Positions 17,324-26,240 of a DNA stretch of 64,000 nt are shown here, piece by piece. Position 1 is the stretch's first letter, and each line of letters opens with the position of its first letter. A program made the position numbers and the translations under genes. The stretch lies in NCBI RefSeq assembly GCF_900099825.1, contig NZ_LT629693.1, positions 5,219,001-5,283,000 on the forward strand, given 5' to 3'. Origin of the DNA: Bradyrhizobium ottawaense (lineage in GTDB: Bacteria; Pseudomonadota; Alphaproteobacteria; Rhizobiales; Xanthobacteraceae). The notes under the pieces were generated by a model that saw nothing but the letters and a program-made list of their open reading frames with translations, ran no database searches and was not told where the DNA came from.

Positions 17324-18280
17324 CTACCGTGGGTTTGTTACGAAATTCACGATCGCCTTCCCGAGCAGGTCGTCCGATGTGCCGATATGCGCGATGGCAG
17401 ACGTGTGATTGTGACCGGGCAACCACATCATGGGAGGGGACTTCCGCTTTGCTTCCGCCAGACGAAACACCAGCTCGGCGCAGTATACGTCGATCAGCGG
17501 GTTCTCGAACTCCGCCCAGGCAACGAACGTCGCGACGCTGTCTCGATTGATGTGGTGCACGGGAGAATAGCCTTCGAACCGCGAAGCGTCGGTGCCGTAA
17601 TATTGTTCGACCCGCTTCGCGTTCGGATTCTCTGCGAGGTTGTCGATCCTGACCCTGCCGCTCACCACGATCATCCCGGCGAGCGGCGGTCTTCCGGCCG
17701 ATGAGAACGCGGGATCGTAGGCGTAGCTTCCAGCGTGAGCGGCGCCGGCCGAATGGGACATCAGGAATACCCTGTCGGGGTTCCAGCCATATTCATGTGC
17801 ATGGGCGCGGGCCCAATCAACGGCTGCGGCGATGTCCAGCGTGGCGCCGGGATATGCCGCATGCGTGGCCAGTCGATATCCGACGTTGACCGCCGCGATG
17901 CCGCGTTGGGCGAGATAGCACAGGACATTCGAGTATATTTGCTCGCTCCGGTTACGGTGCCCGCTGACAAACGCGCCGCCATGAACGAACAGCACGACAG
18001 GTGGCGCCATGACATTCCCGGTCGGCAGGAACACATCGAGGTGCTGCCTCTCATGCGGCCCGTAGGGGATGTCACGATGCACGGTCACGCCGTCCCGGGA
18101 AGTCAGTTTCAGGACTTCCGAGAACTCTGCAATCATCAAGTCGACGTGACCTCTGGTATCGTCGCGCCATTTCGGGCCGACCTCGGCCATCAGCGCGCGC
18201 AGCGGTCCGGGAATATTCGGCAGATTCAAATCGGAGGGCGTGGTTGCCGCACTTCGTTGAACAGATATGGCGTCTGACAT
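17324..18280 (-). CDS. Alpha/beta hydrolase (HSL/BD-FAE-like esterase)
   Basis: A 318-residue hydrolase (start ATG 18280; another ATG at 18319 adds 13 residues). The oxyanion motif VLFVHGGAFVSGHR, the nucleophile elbow FLMSHSAGAAHAGSY (Ser in S-H-S-A-G), a likely acid in the ENPLIDVYCAEL region and the catalytic His in LPGHNHTS form a complete triad. The overall layout resembles carboxylesterases and formamidases of the BD-FAE group. It is divergent from the FAD monooxygenase at 18540, with a palindrome (18407) between them, so the two may be co-regulated parts of one catabolic route in which an ester or amide is opened before or after ring hydroxylation (inference). Confidence 0.88.
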   Translation of the reverse strand: MSDAISVQRSAATTPSDLNLPNIPGPLRALMAEVGPKWRDDTRGHVDLMIAEFSEVLKLTSRDGVTVHRDIPYGPHERQHLDVFLPTGNVMAPPVVLFVHGGAFVSGHRNRSEQIYSNVLCYLAQRGIAAVNVGYRLATHAAYPGATLDIAAAVDWARAHAHEYGWNPDRVFLMSHSAGAAHAGSYAYDPAFSSAGRPPLAGMIVVSGRVRIDNLAENPNAKRVEQYYGTDASRFEGYSPVHHINRDSVATFVAWAEFENPLIDVYCAELVFRLAEAKRKSPPMMWLPGHNHTSAIAHIGTSDDLLGKAIVNFVTNPR

Positions 18281-18406
18281 GTGATCGCTCGCTCGAGATA
18301 TTGAAAGCAACGAAGCCAAATGGTGAGACCATTTAATATTAAAGGTCCCGAATTTGATTTCAAAATGCTATGAATATGGGATATTTCGATAAATGCAACA
18401 TCGTGT

Positions 18407-18421
18407 AACGAACCATTCGTT
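18407..18421. promoter_or_regulatory. Palindromic operator and promoter for the monooxygenase (candidate)
   Basis: AACGAA-CCA-TTCGTT is a perfect 6-3-6 inverted repeat in the divergent region between the hydrolase (18280, minus) and the monooxygenase (18540, plus). A TTGACA hexamer starts at 18429 with TTACAC 17 bases after it, a reasonable plus-strand promoter. A further TCGTTCG half-site lies at about 18437. The surrounding 220 bases are AT-rich compared with neighbours. Confidence 0.45.
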
Positions 18422-18539
18422 TTTAATCTTGACACATCGTTCGTCCAGGAATTACACCAAACTATAAAATCGCCACGGACCCCGAAGCGGGACGTGAACG
18501 CCCGAAGCGAAGTGCTTCGCGAAAGCTAAGGAGGCTCGC

Positions 18540-20159
18540 ATGTTTGAGGCGGACGTCGTGGTCGTTGGTGCGGGGCCGGTCGGGTTGACGACATCGATCG
18601 CTCTTTCTCAGCACGGCGTCAGTCACATCGTGGTCGAGCGCCATCCGAGCACCTCGATCGCGCCCAAGGCCCGCGGCATCAATGCGCGCACCATGGAAAT
18701 GTACCGGCAGATGGGCGTCGAAGGCGACATCCGTGCTGCGGGGATGCCCGCGAGATTCGGAGGCATGATCCTCTGGGCGGAAAGCCTGGCGGGCAAGGAA
18801 ATCAACCGTCTCACGCCAGGCAGGGCAACGCCGGCGGGGCAGGCGGTATCGCCGGTCGCCAACTGTGGCTGCTCGCAGGATGTCCTCGAGCCGGTGCTGC
18901 GCCGCCACGCGGAAGCGTTGGCCCCCGGTGGCATCAACTTCAACACCGAGCTCTGCGACTTGCGGCACGAAGGCGGCGGCGTGACCGGTGTGCTGAAGGA
19001 CCATGTGAGCGGCGAGACAAATCCATTTCGCGCGCGCTACCTCGTCGCCGCCGACGGAACGCGGAGTTTCGTCCGGGAGAAGCTCGGGATCGGCAGGTCA
19101 GGCGAAAAGGACATCTACGATTCGGTGAACGTGCACTTTCGTGCGGATCTACGGCCGTGGGTCGAAGACCGGCCGGCCGCACTCTATCTCATCGAGCAAC
19201 CGGAACTCCGGGCGACATTTCTCACGGTGAACGGCAGCGATCGTTGGGGCTTCCTGGTGCACAGCCTGAGCGCCTACGATTTCACGAAGGAGAACCTCAC
19301 GCCGGAGCGATGCATCGAGCTGGTTCGCCGGGCCGTCGGGGTCGCCGACCTTCCGGTGGAAGTCCTCGGCATCAACTTCTGGAATTGCTCGGCCATGGTC
19401 GCGGACAGCTTCCGCAGCGGCAACGTATTTCTGGTTGGCGACGCCGCCCATGAGACCACGCCGAGCGGCGGCTTCGGCATGAATCTGGGCGTGCAGGACG
19501 CACAGAACCTGGCCTGGAAGATCGCGGCCGTGCTTCACGGCGCGGCAGACCCCTCGCTGCTCGACAGCTACGAAGCCGAACGTCGGCCTCACGCCCTGGA
19601 AGTCGTGCAGGCGACGCTGCTGAACATGCAGAGTTTCGACCGTACCAAGCGCCAGGCGGAGGCGCGGCTGCCGCGAAAGGAATTTCTCAACGAACGCGGC
19701 CTCATCTTCGGCGCGCGATATCAATCGCTGGCCGTCGTGCCCGACGGCTCGAAGCCGCCGGAAGTGAGCGATCCCGTCACCGAGTATGTGCCGTCGGCTC
19801 ATCCCGGCTGTCGCGCACCGCACGTCTGGCTGGAAAATAAAGGCCAAAGGATCTCGACGATCGATCTCCTCGGCCGTGGTTTCGTGCTGCTGGCGGCCGC
19901 TGGCGGCGCGTTCTGGCGGTCCGCGGCCAGCCAGCACGGCCTGCCGCGCATCGACGTGCGGGTTCTTGGCGAAGACATCGTCGATTCCGAGGGGGCATGG
20001 ATGGCCGCCTACGGGGTAGGGGAAGGGGGCGCCGTGCTTGTGCGCCCCGACGGATATGTCGCCTGGCGCGTTGCGTCGGCGCCCGCCGATCCCGCGCGCG
20101 CTCTCACTGAGGCTTTCGGCCAGATCTTCGCTCGCGCGGCCTTGAAGCAGGCCGTCTAG
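18540..20159 (+). CDS. FAD-dependent aromatic monooxygenase (phenol hydroxylase/TfdB/MhpA type)
   Basis: A 539-residue group A flavoprotein hydroxylase. The N-terminal dinucleotide motif is VVVGAGPVGLTTSIALS, the middle DG motif YLVAADGTRSFVREKLGI, and the GD motif VFLVGDAAHETTPSGGFGMNLGVQDAQNLAWK. A C-terminal thioredoxin-like domain (about 400-539) is typical of the PheA/TfdB family. It would hydroxylate a phenolic ring using NAD(P)H and O2. The ribosome site AAGGAGG is well placed. The next gene, the serine hydrolase, starts within 3 bases of the stop if its original start at 20162 is used, indicating an operon. Confidence 0.92.
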   Translation: MFEADVVVVGAGPVGLTTSIALSQHGVSHIVVERHPSTSIAPKARGINARTMEMYRQMGVEGDIRAAGMPARFGGMILWAESLAGKEINRLTPGRATPAGQAVSPVANCGCSQDVLEPVLRRHAEALAPGGINFNTELCDLRHEGGGVTGVLKDHVSGETNPFRARYLVAADGTRSFVREKLGIGRSGEKDIYDSVNVHFRADLRPWVEDRPAALYLIEQPELRATFLTVNGSDRWGFLVHSLSAYDFTKENLTPERCIELVRRAVGVADLPVEVLGINFWNCSAMVADSFRSGNVFLVGDAAHETTPSGGFGMNLGVQDAQNLAWKIAAVLHGAADPSLLDSYEAERRPHALEVVQATLLNMQSFDRTKRQAEARLPRKEFLNERGLIFGARYQSLAVVPDGSKPPEVSDPVTEYVPSAHPGCRAPHVWLENKGQRISTIDLLGRGFVLLAAAGGAFWRSAASQHGLPRIDVRVLGEDIVDSEGAWMAAYGVGEGGAVLVRPDGYVAWRVASAPADPARALTEAFGQIFARAALKQAV

Positions 20160-20253
20160 TCATGATCGCTGAGACAGCGTCCTCTCCGATTGCGTCCGCC
20201 AGTCCGGAAGCCCTCGGTCTCGATCCCGCGAAATTGAGCGCGCATGCGAGATC

Positions 20254-21300
20254 GTGGTTTCCCATATCGCGGGTGATTTCCATCCGGGCGCGCAGCTCGC
20301 TGTGGCGCGGCATGGCAAGCTCGCGCTTTACCGCGGCTTCGGCAACGCGACGGTCGACCCCTCGCGTCCTGTTGACGAGCGGACGCTGTTTCCGCTGTTT
20401 TCGAACACCAAAGTCATCACCGCGGCGGCGGTCTGGACGCTGGTCGAGGAAGGCAAACTTCGCTTCTCGGACCGTGTCGCGGAACATGTTCCCGGATTCG
20501 AGGCGCATGGAAAGGAAGGCGTTACGGTTGCGCATCTTCTGACGCACCAGGCGGGGTTCCCCGCCGCGGAAGTGACTCCGGAATGTTTCATGGATCGCGA
20601 ACGGCTTCGACGTGCGGTTTGCGAGTTCAAGCTCGAATGGCCGCCGGGTTCTCGCTCGATCTACCATCGCACGGCGGCCCATTGGGTCGTTGCGGTGCTG
20701 ATCGAAGCGATCACCGGCAACGACTACCGCGACGAAATACGCAAACGGGTGATCGAACCGCTGCGGCTCACCCGGGAGATGTTTCTGGGCCTGCCCGAGG
20801 CGGAGGATCATCGCGCCGCCGCGATGTACACGCCCAGGCAGACGGAGAAATGGCCGCTCGACCCGATGGTGTCGGCGCCCCTGTTCAGGCGCTCGGGGAT
20901 CCCGGGGGCCGGCGGTTACGCGACGGCGCGCGCGATGGCCGTCTTCTACCAGATGATGGCGCAGGGCGGCACGTGGGGCGGGGTGCGTATCGTCTCGCCG
21001 CGGATGATCGACTATGTGACCCGCGACTTCACCGGCGATCTGGTCGACGACTATACCGGCTACCCGATGCATCGCGGTCTCGGCCCGTTCTCTCTCGGTC
21101 AATCCGGGCATCCGGGCCTGGGAGCCATCGGGCATCCGCGCACCTTCGGACACAGCGGCGTCGGCACGTCCTACTGCTGGGCCGATCCGACCAGCGGACT
21201 GTCATTCGCCTTCCTGAGCAACTGCCGTCGCGACAACGCGTGGCACAACAAGCGCATGGACACGCTGAGCACGCTCATCCATGCGTCGATCCTGGGATGA
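20254..21300 (+). CDS. Class C beta-lactamase-like serine hydrolase, N-terminus probably frameshifted
   Basis: The readable protein (GTG 20254, 348 residues) has the SxxK nucleophile in PLFSNTKVITAA, a Tyr in RSIYHRTAAHW where the family has YxN, and HSGVGTS in place of the KTG box, as in EstB-type esterases. GTG 20254 has no ribosome site. An ATG at 20162, 2 bases after the monooxygenase stop, opens another frame whose first residues (SASPEALGLDPAKL) look like the normal N-terminus. Restoring one base near 20236 joins it as LDPAKLERACEIVVSHIAG. The gene is therefore probably 20162-21300 with a single-base deletion or assembly error. It is likely an ester or lactone hydrolase acting with the neighbouring monooxygenase. 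Confidence 0.8.
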   Translation: MVSHIAGDFHPGAQLAVARHGKLALYRGFGNATVDPSRPVDERTLFPLFSNTKVITAAAVWTLVEEGKLRFSDRVAEHVPGFEAHGKEGVTVAHLLTHQAGFPAAEVTPECFMDRERLRRAVCEFKLEWPPGSRSIYHRTAAHWVVAVLIEAITGNDYRDEIRKRVIEPLRLTREMFLGLPEAEDHRAAAMYTPRQTEKWPLDPMVSAPLFRRSGIPGAGGYATARAMAVFYQMMAQGGTWGGVRIVSPRMIDYVTRDFTGDLVDDYTGYPMHRGLGPFSLGQSGHPGLGAIGHPRTFGHSGVGTSYCWADPTSGLSFAFLSNCRRDNAWHNKRMDTLSTLIHASILG

Positions 21301-21356
21301 ACGCTTACGGACCGTCGAGCATGACGCGATAGCGGTGTCCGAGAGGGAGCACAGTC

Positions 21357-22652
21357 TTGACCATAGCCATTCCGGATACGCCGGGCATTCCACAAGCAGA
21401 GCGGGTCGAAGTTCGCGTCACATGGTACGCCTGGTATGTGACGTTCATCCTCACTGCTTGTTACACACTGTCATTCCTGGATAACAAGATTCCATTTATT
21501 CTGGTGCAGCTGATCAAGAGGGATCTTTCGCTGACCGACACCCAGATGGGTATCCTGGCCGGACCGGCATTTTCGCTGACCTATGCGATATGCACCATTC
21601 CTTTGGCGAAATTGTCAGATAGGTTTTCCCGAAAATATGTCATCGTCGGCGCGGTGACGATCTGGAGTGCATTCACGGCGTCATGTGGTTTCGCTCACTC
21701 GTTCGCTTTATTTATGTTTGGCAGGGTCGGCGTTGCATTTGGCGAATCGGCGCTTACGCCAGCGGCGCATTCGATGATTGCCGACTACTTTCCCGAACGG
21801 CAGCGCGCCAAGGTCATCGCGATCTATTTCACCGGCATCGCCGTGGGAGGCTTCCTTGCTCTTTCAGTTGGCGGATTTCTGGCCGATCGTTACGGCTGGC
21901 GTTCTGCAATGTATGCCGTAGGCGCTACGGGAATTGTACTTTCGCTGCTGATGCTCACGACGGTGAGAGAACCTGTTCGAGAACAGAAAAATCCGGCGCG
22001 AAAGTTGTCGGAGGGCAGTCTGGTCGCGCTATTTGCTCATCCCGCAATTCGAAATACGATCATTGGCGGCACTTTGCTCGGGATGGCATTCGCATCGTCA
22101 AGCGCCTGGTCTCCGGCTTACATTATGCGTAGCTACGGCATGTCAGCCTCGGCCACTGGCGCAAGTCTCGGTGCGCTGTCGGGGACGATAGCCCTCGCTG
22201 GAACGCTATTGGGAGGTTTTCTTGCGAGCTGGTTTTCCCGCAAGGACATACGCTACGGCCACCGATTTCTAGCGATCGCTTTCCTTTTGGCTGCGCCCTT
22301 AAACGTCATCTCCTTCTTCGTGGACAGCTATCCACTGTTCCTGCTCTTCCACGCAATGGCGGCCTTGCTTGTGATAACCTATCCGGGCCCCACCTATGCA
22401 ACCATACAGTCGCTTGTGGAGCCGGGGTCGCGAAGTTTCGCGGCGGCAGTCACGCTCTTCTGTATCCAGGGCATTGGCATTGCATTCGGTGCCTTTTTCA
22501 CGGGTTATCTCAGCGATCAACTGGCTGGGCAGTTTGGCCAGAACTCGTTGCGCTGGTCCATTGCTGCCATGTCGCTTTTGTCCATTGGGGCTGCCTTTCA
22601 CTATTGGGCAGCGTCAAACCATATGGGTGTTCGAAAGGGAGGACAGTCTTGA
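21357..22652 (+). CDS. MFS transporter
   Basis: A 431-residue major facilitator protein with about twelve hydrophobic segments. It has the loop 2-3 motif PLAKLSDRFSRKYVI and the loop 8-9 counterpart around GGFLASWFSRKDIRYG. The N-terminal FLDNKIPFILVQLIKRDLSLTD places it near the Spinster-like/hexuronate-type carriers. The start is TTG at 21357 with GGGAG seven bases upstream. An 85-base segment containing this ribosome site, TTG and the first 22 codons is repeated at 22633-22716 at the end of the gene. The neighbours suggest import or export of the aromatic or ester substrate of this block. Confidence 0.9.
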   Translation: MTIAIPDTPGIPQAERVEVRVTWYAWYVTFILTACYTLSFLDNKIPFILVQLIKRDLSLTDTQMGILAGPAFSLTYAICTIPLAKLSDRFSRKYVIVGAVTIWSAFTASCGFAHSFALFMFGRVGVAFGESALTPAAHSMIADYFPERQRAKVIAIYFTGIAVGGFLALSVGGFLADRYGWRSAMYAVGATGIVLSLLMLTTVREPVREQKNPARKLSEGSLVALFAHPAIRNTIIGGTLLGMAFASSSAWSPAYIMRSYGMSASATGASLGALSGTIALAGTLLGGFLASWFSRKDIRYGHRFLAIAFLLAAPLNVISFFVDSYPLFLLFHAMAALLVITYPGPTYATIQSLVEPGSRSFAAAVTLFCIQGIGIAFGAFFTGYLSDQLAGQFGQNSLRWSIAAMSLLSIGAAFHYWAASNHMGVRKGGQS

Positions 22653-22747
22653 CCATAACCATTCCGAATACGCCCGGCATTCCGCAAGCAGAGCGGGTCG
22701 CGTTCGCGGCATATGGACGAGTCACGTTGCTGAGGCCTTTGCGATAG
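22649..22747 (+). pseudogene. Remnant of a duplicated MFS gene 5' end
   Basis: Bases 22633-22716 repeat 21341-21425 (ribosome site, TTG start and first codons of the MFS gene) with scattered substitutions. Translation from TTG 22649, which overlaps the MFS stop, gives MTITIPNTPGIPQAERV, against MTIAIPDTPGIPQAERV in the intact gene. It then leaves homology and stops at 22747 after 32 residues. The simplest reading is a tandem paralogue reduced by deletion to its first codons. A recombination scar is equally possible. Confidence 0.7.
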
Positions 22748-22790
22748 ATCCGGCCACATTGGCCACCCCGTTCTGGAAGAAAGAAGCGCT

Positions 22791-23771
22791 ATGCGTCATG
22801 CGGCATTGGTATCGGCAGTTGTCGTCACCCTGGTTGGTCTCGCCATAGGGGTTCGGAACGCCGAAGCCGCGTTCCCGGACCGCACGATCCGGATCATCGT
22901 GCCGTTTGCCCCCGGTGGCCCTATCGACGCCATCGCGCGTCCATTGGCCACGACGATGCAGGAAATACTGGGCGCGACCGTGGTCATCGAAAACCGCTCC
23001 GGCGCCGGTGGCATCACCGGGTCGGAGTCGGTGGCGAGTGCCGCCGCTGACGGATACACGCTGCTGATGACGACGGGATCGCACATCGGCAATAAGGTGT
23101 TCAACTCCGCACAGGTTCGCTACGATCCCTTGCTGGGCTTTACGCCGGTGGCGGGGCTGATCGAATCCAACGGAATTGTTCTTCTCGCGCGCAAGGAGAT
23201 GCCTGCCGACTCGATCGCCACCCTCAATGCCTACGCGAAAACCCAACCGAATGGCCTGACCTACGGACACGCCGGCATCGGCAACATTTCGTACATCGCC
23301 GGGGAGCTGCTCAAGGTGCAGGCCGGCATGCCGCTTTCCGGCATTCCATATCGCGGCACTGCCGCCGCCATGAGCGATCTGGTCGGCGGTCAGGTCGATC
23401 TGTGTTTTGTAGGCATTTCCGGTGCGCGCAGTTACGTCGATAACGGACAGGTCAAGGTCATCGCCTCGACCGGCGCGGAACGTGCTCCGGTTCTTCCCGG
23501 CGTGCCGACGATGCGGGAGGCCGGCTTCCCGGATTTCGTGGTGCTCGGCTATATCGGCCTGTGGGCTCCGCGCGACACGCCGAAGGCCGTCGTGACGCGC
23601 CTCTACGATGCCGTCAGGGAGGCGCTGGCGCGTCCAAACATCCGGCAATTGCTTTCGACTTTCGGAGCGGCGACGGAGGCCACGCCCCCGGACGAGTTTG
23701 CGCGTTTCCTGGAACGCGATTTCGCTACCCAGCAGCGTTGGGCGCGCGAGCTTGGCGTCATCCCGAAATAG
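22791..23771 (+). CDS. Tripartite tricarboxylate transporter substrate-binding protein (Bug/TctC family)
   Basis: A 326-residue periplasmic binding protein with a Sec signal (MRHAALVSAVVVTLVGLAIG, cleavage near AEAAF). Bug-family marks are FPDRTIRIIVPFAPGGPIDAIARPLA, VVIENRSGAGGITGSE, the GHAGIGNISYIAGELL strand and the RPNIRQLLSTFGA end. Members bind carboxylated or aromatic ligands for TctAB-type or TTT permeases. No TctA/TctB genes are nearby, which is common for this family (orphan Bug proteins). It follows the MFS remnant by about 40 bases. Confidence 0.92.
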   Translation: MRHAALVSAVVVTLVGLAIGVRNAEAAFPDRTIRIIVPFAPGGPIDAIARPLATTMQEILGATVVIENRSGAGGITGSESVASAAADGYTLLMTTGSHIGNKVFNSAQVRYDPLLGFTPVAGLIESNGIVLLARKEMPADSIATLNAYAKTQPNGLTYGHAGIGNISYIAGELLKVQAGMPLSGIPYRGTAAAMSDLVGGQVDLCFVGISGARSYVDNGQVKVIASTGAERAPVLPGVPTMREAGFPDFVVLGYIGLWAPRDTPKAVVTRLYDAVREALARPNIRQLLSTFGAATEATPPDEFARFLERDFATQQRWARELGVIPK

Positions 23772-23846
23772 CATAGCGGCGTCGGCTCTTTTCCCGCGTC
23801 GGATCCAGCCGATGGCCCGGCAGAACTGTCGCCGTTCCTCGACTGC

Positions 23847-24566
23847 CTACTCGAAGAGATTTCGCTGCGTGTTCAGAAGGTGATCCCGCATCGCCCGGCT
23901 GGCATCGTCGGCGGATCGTTTTCGCAGCATGTCGCAGATCGTGCGGTGATGGGCGATGGTCTTGCGTCGTTTCTCGGGCGTGATGGTTGCGAGGCGCAAA
24001 GCCTGCCAGTCGCCGGACGATCGCGCCTCGTTGAACGCGGTGACCAGGCTGACGAGAACGTCGTTTCGCGTCGCCTTGGCGATGGCAAGGTGAAATGCAC
24101 CGTCCCACTTGATCCAGTCCTCGTCGTTCTTGACCTCGGTCGTGCGCCGCATGCAGGTCTCGATGTTCAGGAGATCGGCTTCACTGGCCTTCAGTGCCGC
24201 GATCGCGGTCATCGAAGGCTCGACGACGAGGCGGGTCTCGAGCACGGATGCCGGACTTCCACGTACGATGCGCTGGTCGATGCTGATTGGCCCAACCGTT
24301 CGGCGACCGAGAAAGGTGCCGTTGCGTCGCCCTCGCCAGATATGTCCGTCAAGTTCCATTCTGGTCAGGAGATGTCGCAACGCGCGACGGCTGATCCCCA
24401 GTTCGGATGCAAGCTCACGTTCGGGCGGAAGTTTGTCGCCTTCAGCCAACTCGTGCTGCGCGATGAAGGCCAGCAGCTCGTTGGTCTCGACGGATTCGGA
24501 TCGTTGCTCAGATTTGGTCACGTAGGCCAGGTCCGGTTCGATGAACTGAGTCTTCGCCAGTGGCAA
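23847..24566 (-). CDS. GntR/FadR-family transcriptional regulator
   Basis: A 239-residue regulator with an N-terminal winged helix (AEGDKLPPERELASELGISRRALRHLLTRMELDGHIWRGRRNGTFLG, about residues 40-88) and a C-terminal all-helical FCD domain. The FCD metal/effector histidines are probably those in FHLAIAKATRN, AHHRTI and MRDHLLNTQR. The start is TTG 24566 behind GAGGGG. It is convergent with the TTT binding protein gene and the probable regulator of the 16.5-24 kb block. CTGTC-TT-GACAG at 24591, just upstream of its start, could be an autoregulatory site. Confidence 0.88.
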   Translation of the reverse strand: MPLAKTQFIEPDLAYVTKSEQRSESVETNELLAFIAQHELAEGDKLPPERELASELGISRRALRHLLTRMELDGHIWRGRRNGTFLGRRTVGPISIDQRIVRGSPASVLETRLVVEPSMTAIAALKASEADLLNIETCMRRTTEVKNDEDWIKWDGAFHLAIAKATRNDVLVSLVTAFNEARSSGDWQALRLATITPEKRRKTIAHHRTICDMLRKRSADDASRAMRDHLLNTQRNLFE

Positions 24567-24590
24567 TGTACCCCTCTACTATGCCGACAC

Positions 24591-24602
24591 CTGTCTTGAC
24601 AG
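24591..24602. promoter_or_regulatory. Short palindrome upstream of the GntR gene
   Basis: CTGTC-TT-GACAG lies 25 bases upstream of the regulator's TTG start. Length and position fit an autoregulatory GntR/FadR operator, but a 5-bp-arm palindrome could occur by chance. Confidence 0.25.
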
Positions 24603-25265
24603 CTCGATAAGCGGATAACGCCGAACATTAGCGCAATCGCGGGGGCCGTCACCAATTTTTAGCCTGAGGGTCACGGGCTTTGACAGGTCTTGGACCCGCC
24701 AAACCGCCGCTACCTCGCCGTCGACGCGGCATTGGCGCGAGACGGCTGGCGAGTTTTCCCCAAATGCGAAAGGGCACGATCTGCGGCGCGTTCATAGGAA
24801 TATGGTCTTAGAATATCGGCGCAGAGGTGTGCGGACAGGACGCCCGTCAATATCGGAGCGAATTGCAAGGCGTGCAAATGATGCGCTTCATCGGCGAGCG
24901 CTGAGGGTGAAGCGGAAATACCGCCGACATACCGAAACGTCGCTTTTGACCCACAATGGTCATCAGCTGCTCGACACATTACGCCGTGCGGGGCAAACCC
25001 GCGTCCAATTCGGAGCGGCCTGACGATGTCCGCTGTTGGGAGTAGAGCGGAAAACACATGCGCGTGCCGAGCTTTTCCGCTTTTGACCCGAAGCGGGCAT
25101 GCTGTGAGATGCTTTGGTCACGCATAGCCGCGTAATCGCAAGGTGCAATCACTGGTGCCTCTTTCGTGGCTTGTCCTTTAACCAATTGATTAATCGTTTT
25201 GTTACGTGCGCACCATAGGTTGTGCAACCTAAAGCCGAGGTAACTCAAGCGACGGAGCGACGTCT
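24603..25265. other. Long intergenic region without a supported gene
   Basis: No reading frame here has a ribosome site plus coding character. Fragments such as TTTTGACCC...GCGGGCAT and their reverse recur within the stretch (about 24940 and 25080). From memory they resemble degenerate dispersed intergenic sequence of bradyrhizobia, whose translations appear in databases as spurious short proteins. Confidence 0.5.
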
Positions 25266-26240
25266 TTGGTGCTGAATGCGCTAGTTTTCGGAATATTCCA
25301 CGTTGCCATTCTCGTCATCGTCGGCGTCGTTCTATGGCGCGTTTTTCTTGCGTTGTGCCGCAAGTACGCCATCGGTCGAAACATCGGGATCGCTGTCGCT
25401 GTCCTCGGCAGCCTACTGTTGTCCGGTCTCGTGTTTAGAACAATGGTGCAATACACCCTCTTGGCGGTCGAGTTGCTGCGCCAGAGGCAGGAAGGTGACG
25501 CGAGCTTCCAGGCCCACCGCGAGGAATTTCGCGAGAAGGGGCTTTATCTCTCGCTGGAAGATTTAGAAAAATTGCAAGAGCTATGCCCGCCCGATCGGAT
25601 CATCGAACTTAGGGTCGGAGCGAAATCATTCTACCTACCTTGGCGGTGGATCCGGGGGCAGCACACCTTGGCCAGGTCTGTCTGGGCGTCGACCAGCGGC
25701 GCCGCGTGCCCGGTTGATCCGGTGCAATCGGATCAGTTGTTCCTATTTCCGCCCGATCCCGAGATTGCCCGCGAGCGCGATCTAAATCTGTTCTTTATAA
25801 AGCTGAGACTGGACGAATGGAGCAGCGGCCACCCCCGCGTTCCTCTGAGCAATCCCGCCTCCCGCATCACCTACTCCGACGGCAGCTATTTGGAGGATGT
25901 GACCGACGCGTGGCGAGCGAGAAACAACAATCCTCTGTATGTCAAAGACGACTTTCGGGCGTACCTGTTGCAGCAGGCTGCCGCTGTCGACCGAACGCAT
26001 GCCACGCCCATTGAGATGACCTGTACAACGCTCGATGCGAAAACAGAAACGCGATCCTGCTCTGCCCATTTTCAGTATGACGATTTGACTGCGGAATATA
26101 CGTATTATCCCAAACGGAGCAGAAGAACGTCTCTAGACGAAATTCTTCATCTTCCCGACGGCCCTATCGAAACAGATGGCTTTTTGCCGTTCGACGCACG
26201 CGTCCGCAAGTGGATCGACGATATACAGAAAAAGCCGTGA
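25266..26240 (+). CDS. Membrane-anchored protein of unknown function
   Basis: I do not recognise this family. The roughly 324-residue product has two hydrophobic segments near the N-terminus (FGIFHVAILVIVGVVLWRVFL, about 8-28, and IGIAVAVLGSLLLSGLVF, about 40-57), then a charged, soluble C-terminal domain of about 260 residues. That domain has a coiled-coil-prone stretch (LLRQRQEGDASFQAHREEFREKG) and paired cysteines (AACPVD; MTCTTL; RSCSAHF) suggesting a periplasmic location. The start is TTG 25266 or the next codon GTG 25269. It stands alone between two long non-coding stretches, in an accessory-like region. The length and regular composition argue that it is a real gene. Confidence 0.65.
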   Translation: MVLNALVFGIFHVAILVIVGVVLWRVFLALCRKYAIGRNIGIAVAVLGSLLLSGLVFRTMVQYTLLAVELLRQRQEGDASFQAHREEFREKGLYLSLEDLEKLQELCPPDRIIELRVGAKSFYLPWRWIRGQHTLARSVWASTSGAACPVDPVQSDQLFLFPPDPEIARERDLNLFFIKLRLDEWSSGHPRVPLSNPASRITYSDGSYLEDVTDAWRARNNNPLYVKDDFRAYLLQQAAAVDRTHATPIEMTCTTLDAKTETRSCSAHFQYDDLTAEYTYYPKRSRRTSLDEILHLPDGPIETDGFLPFDARVRKWIDDIQKKP

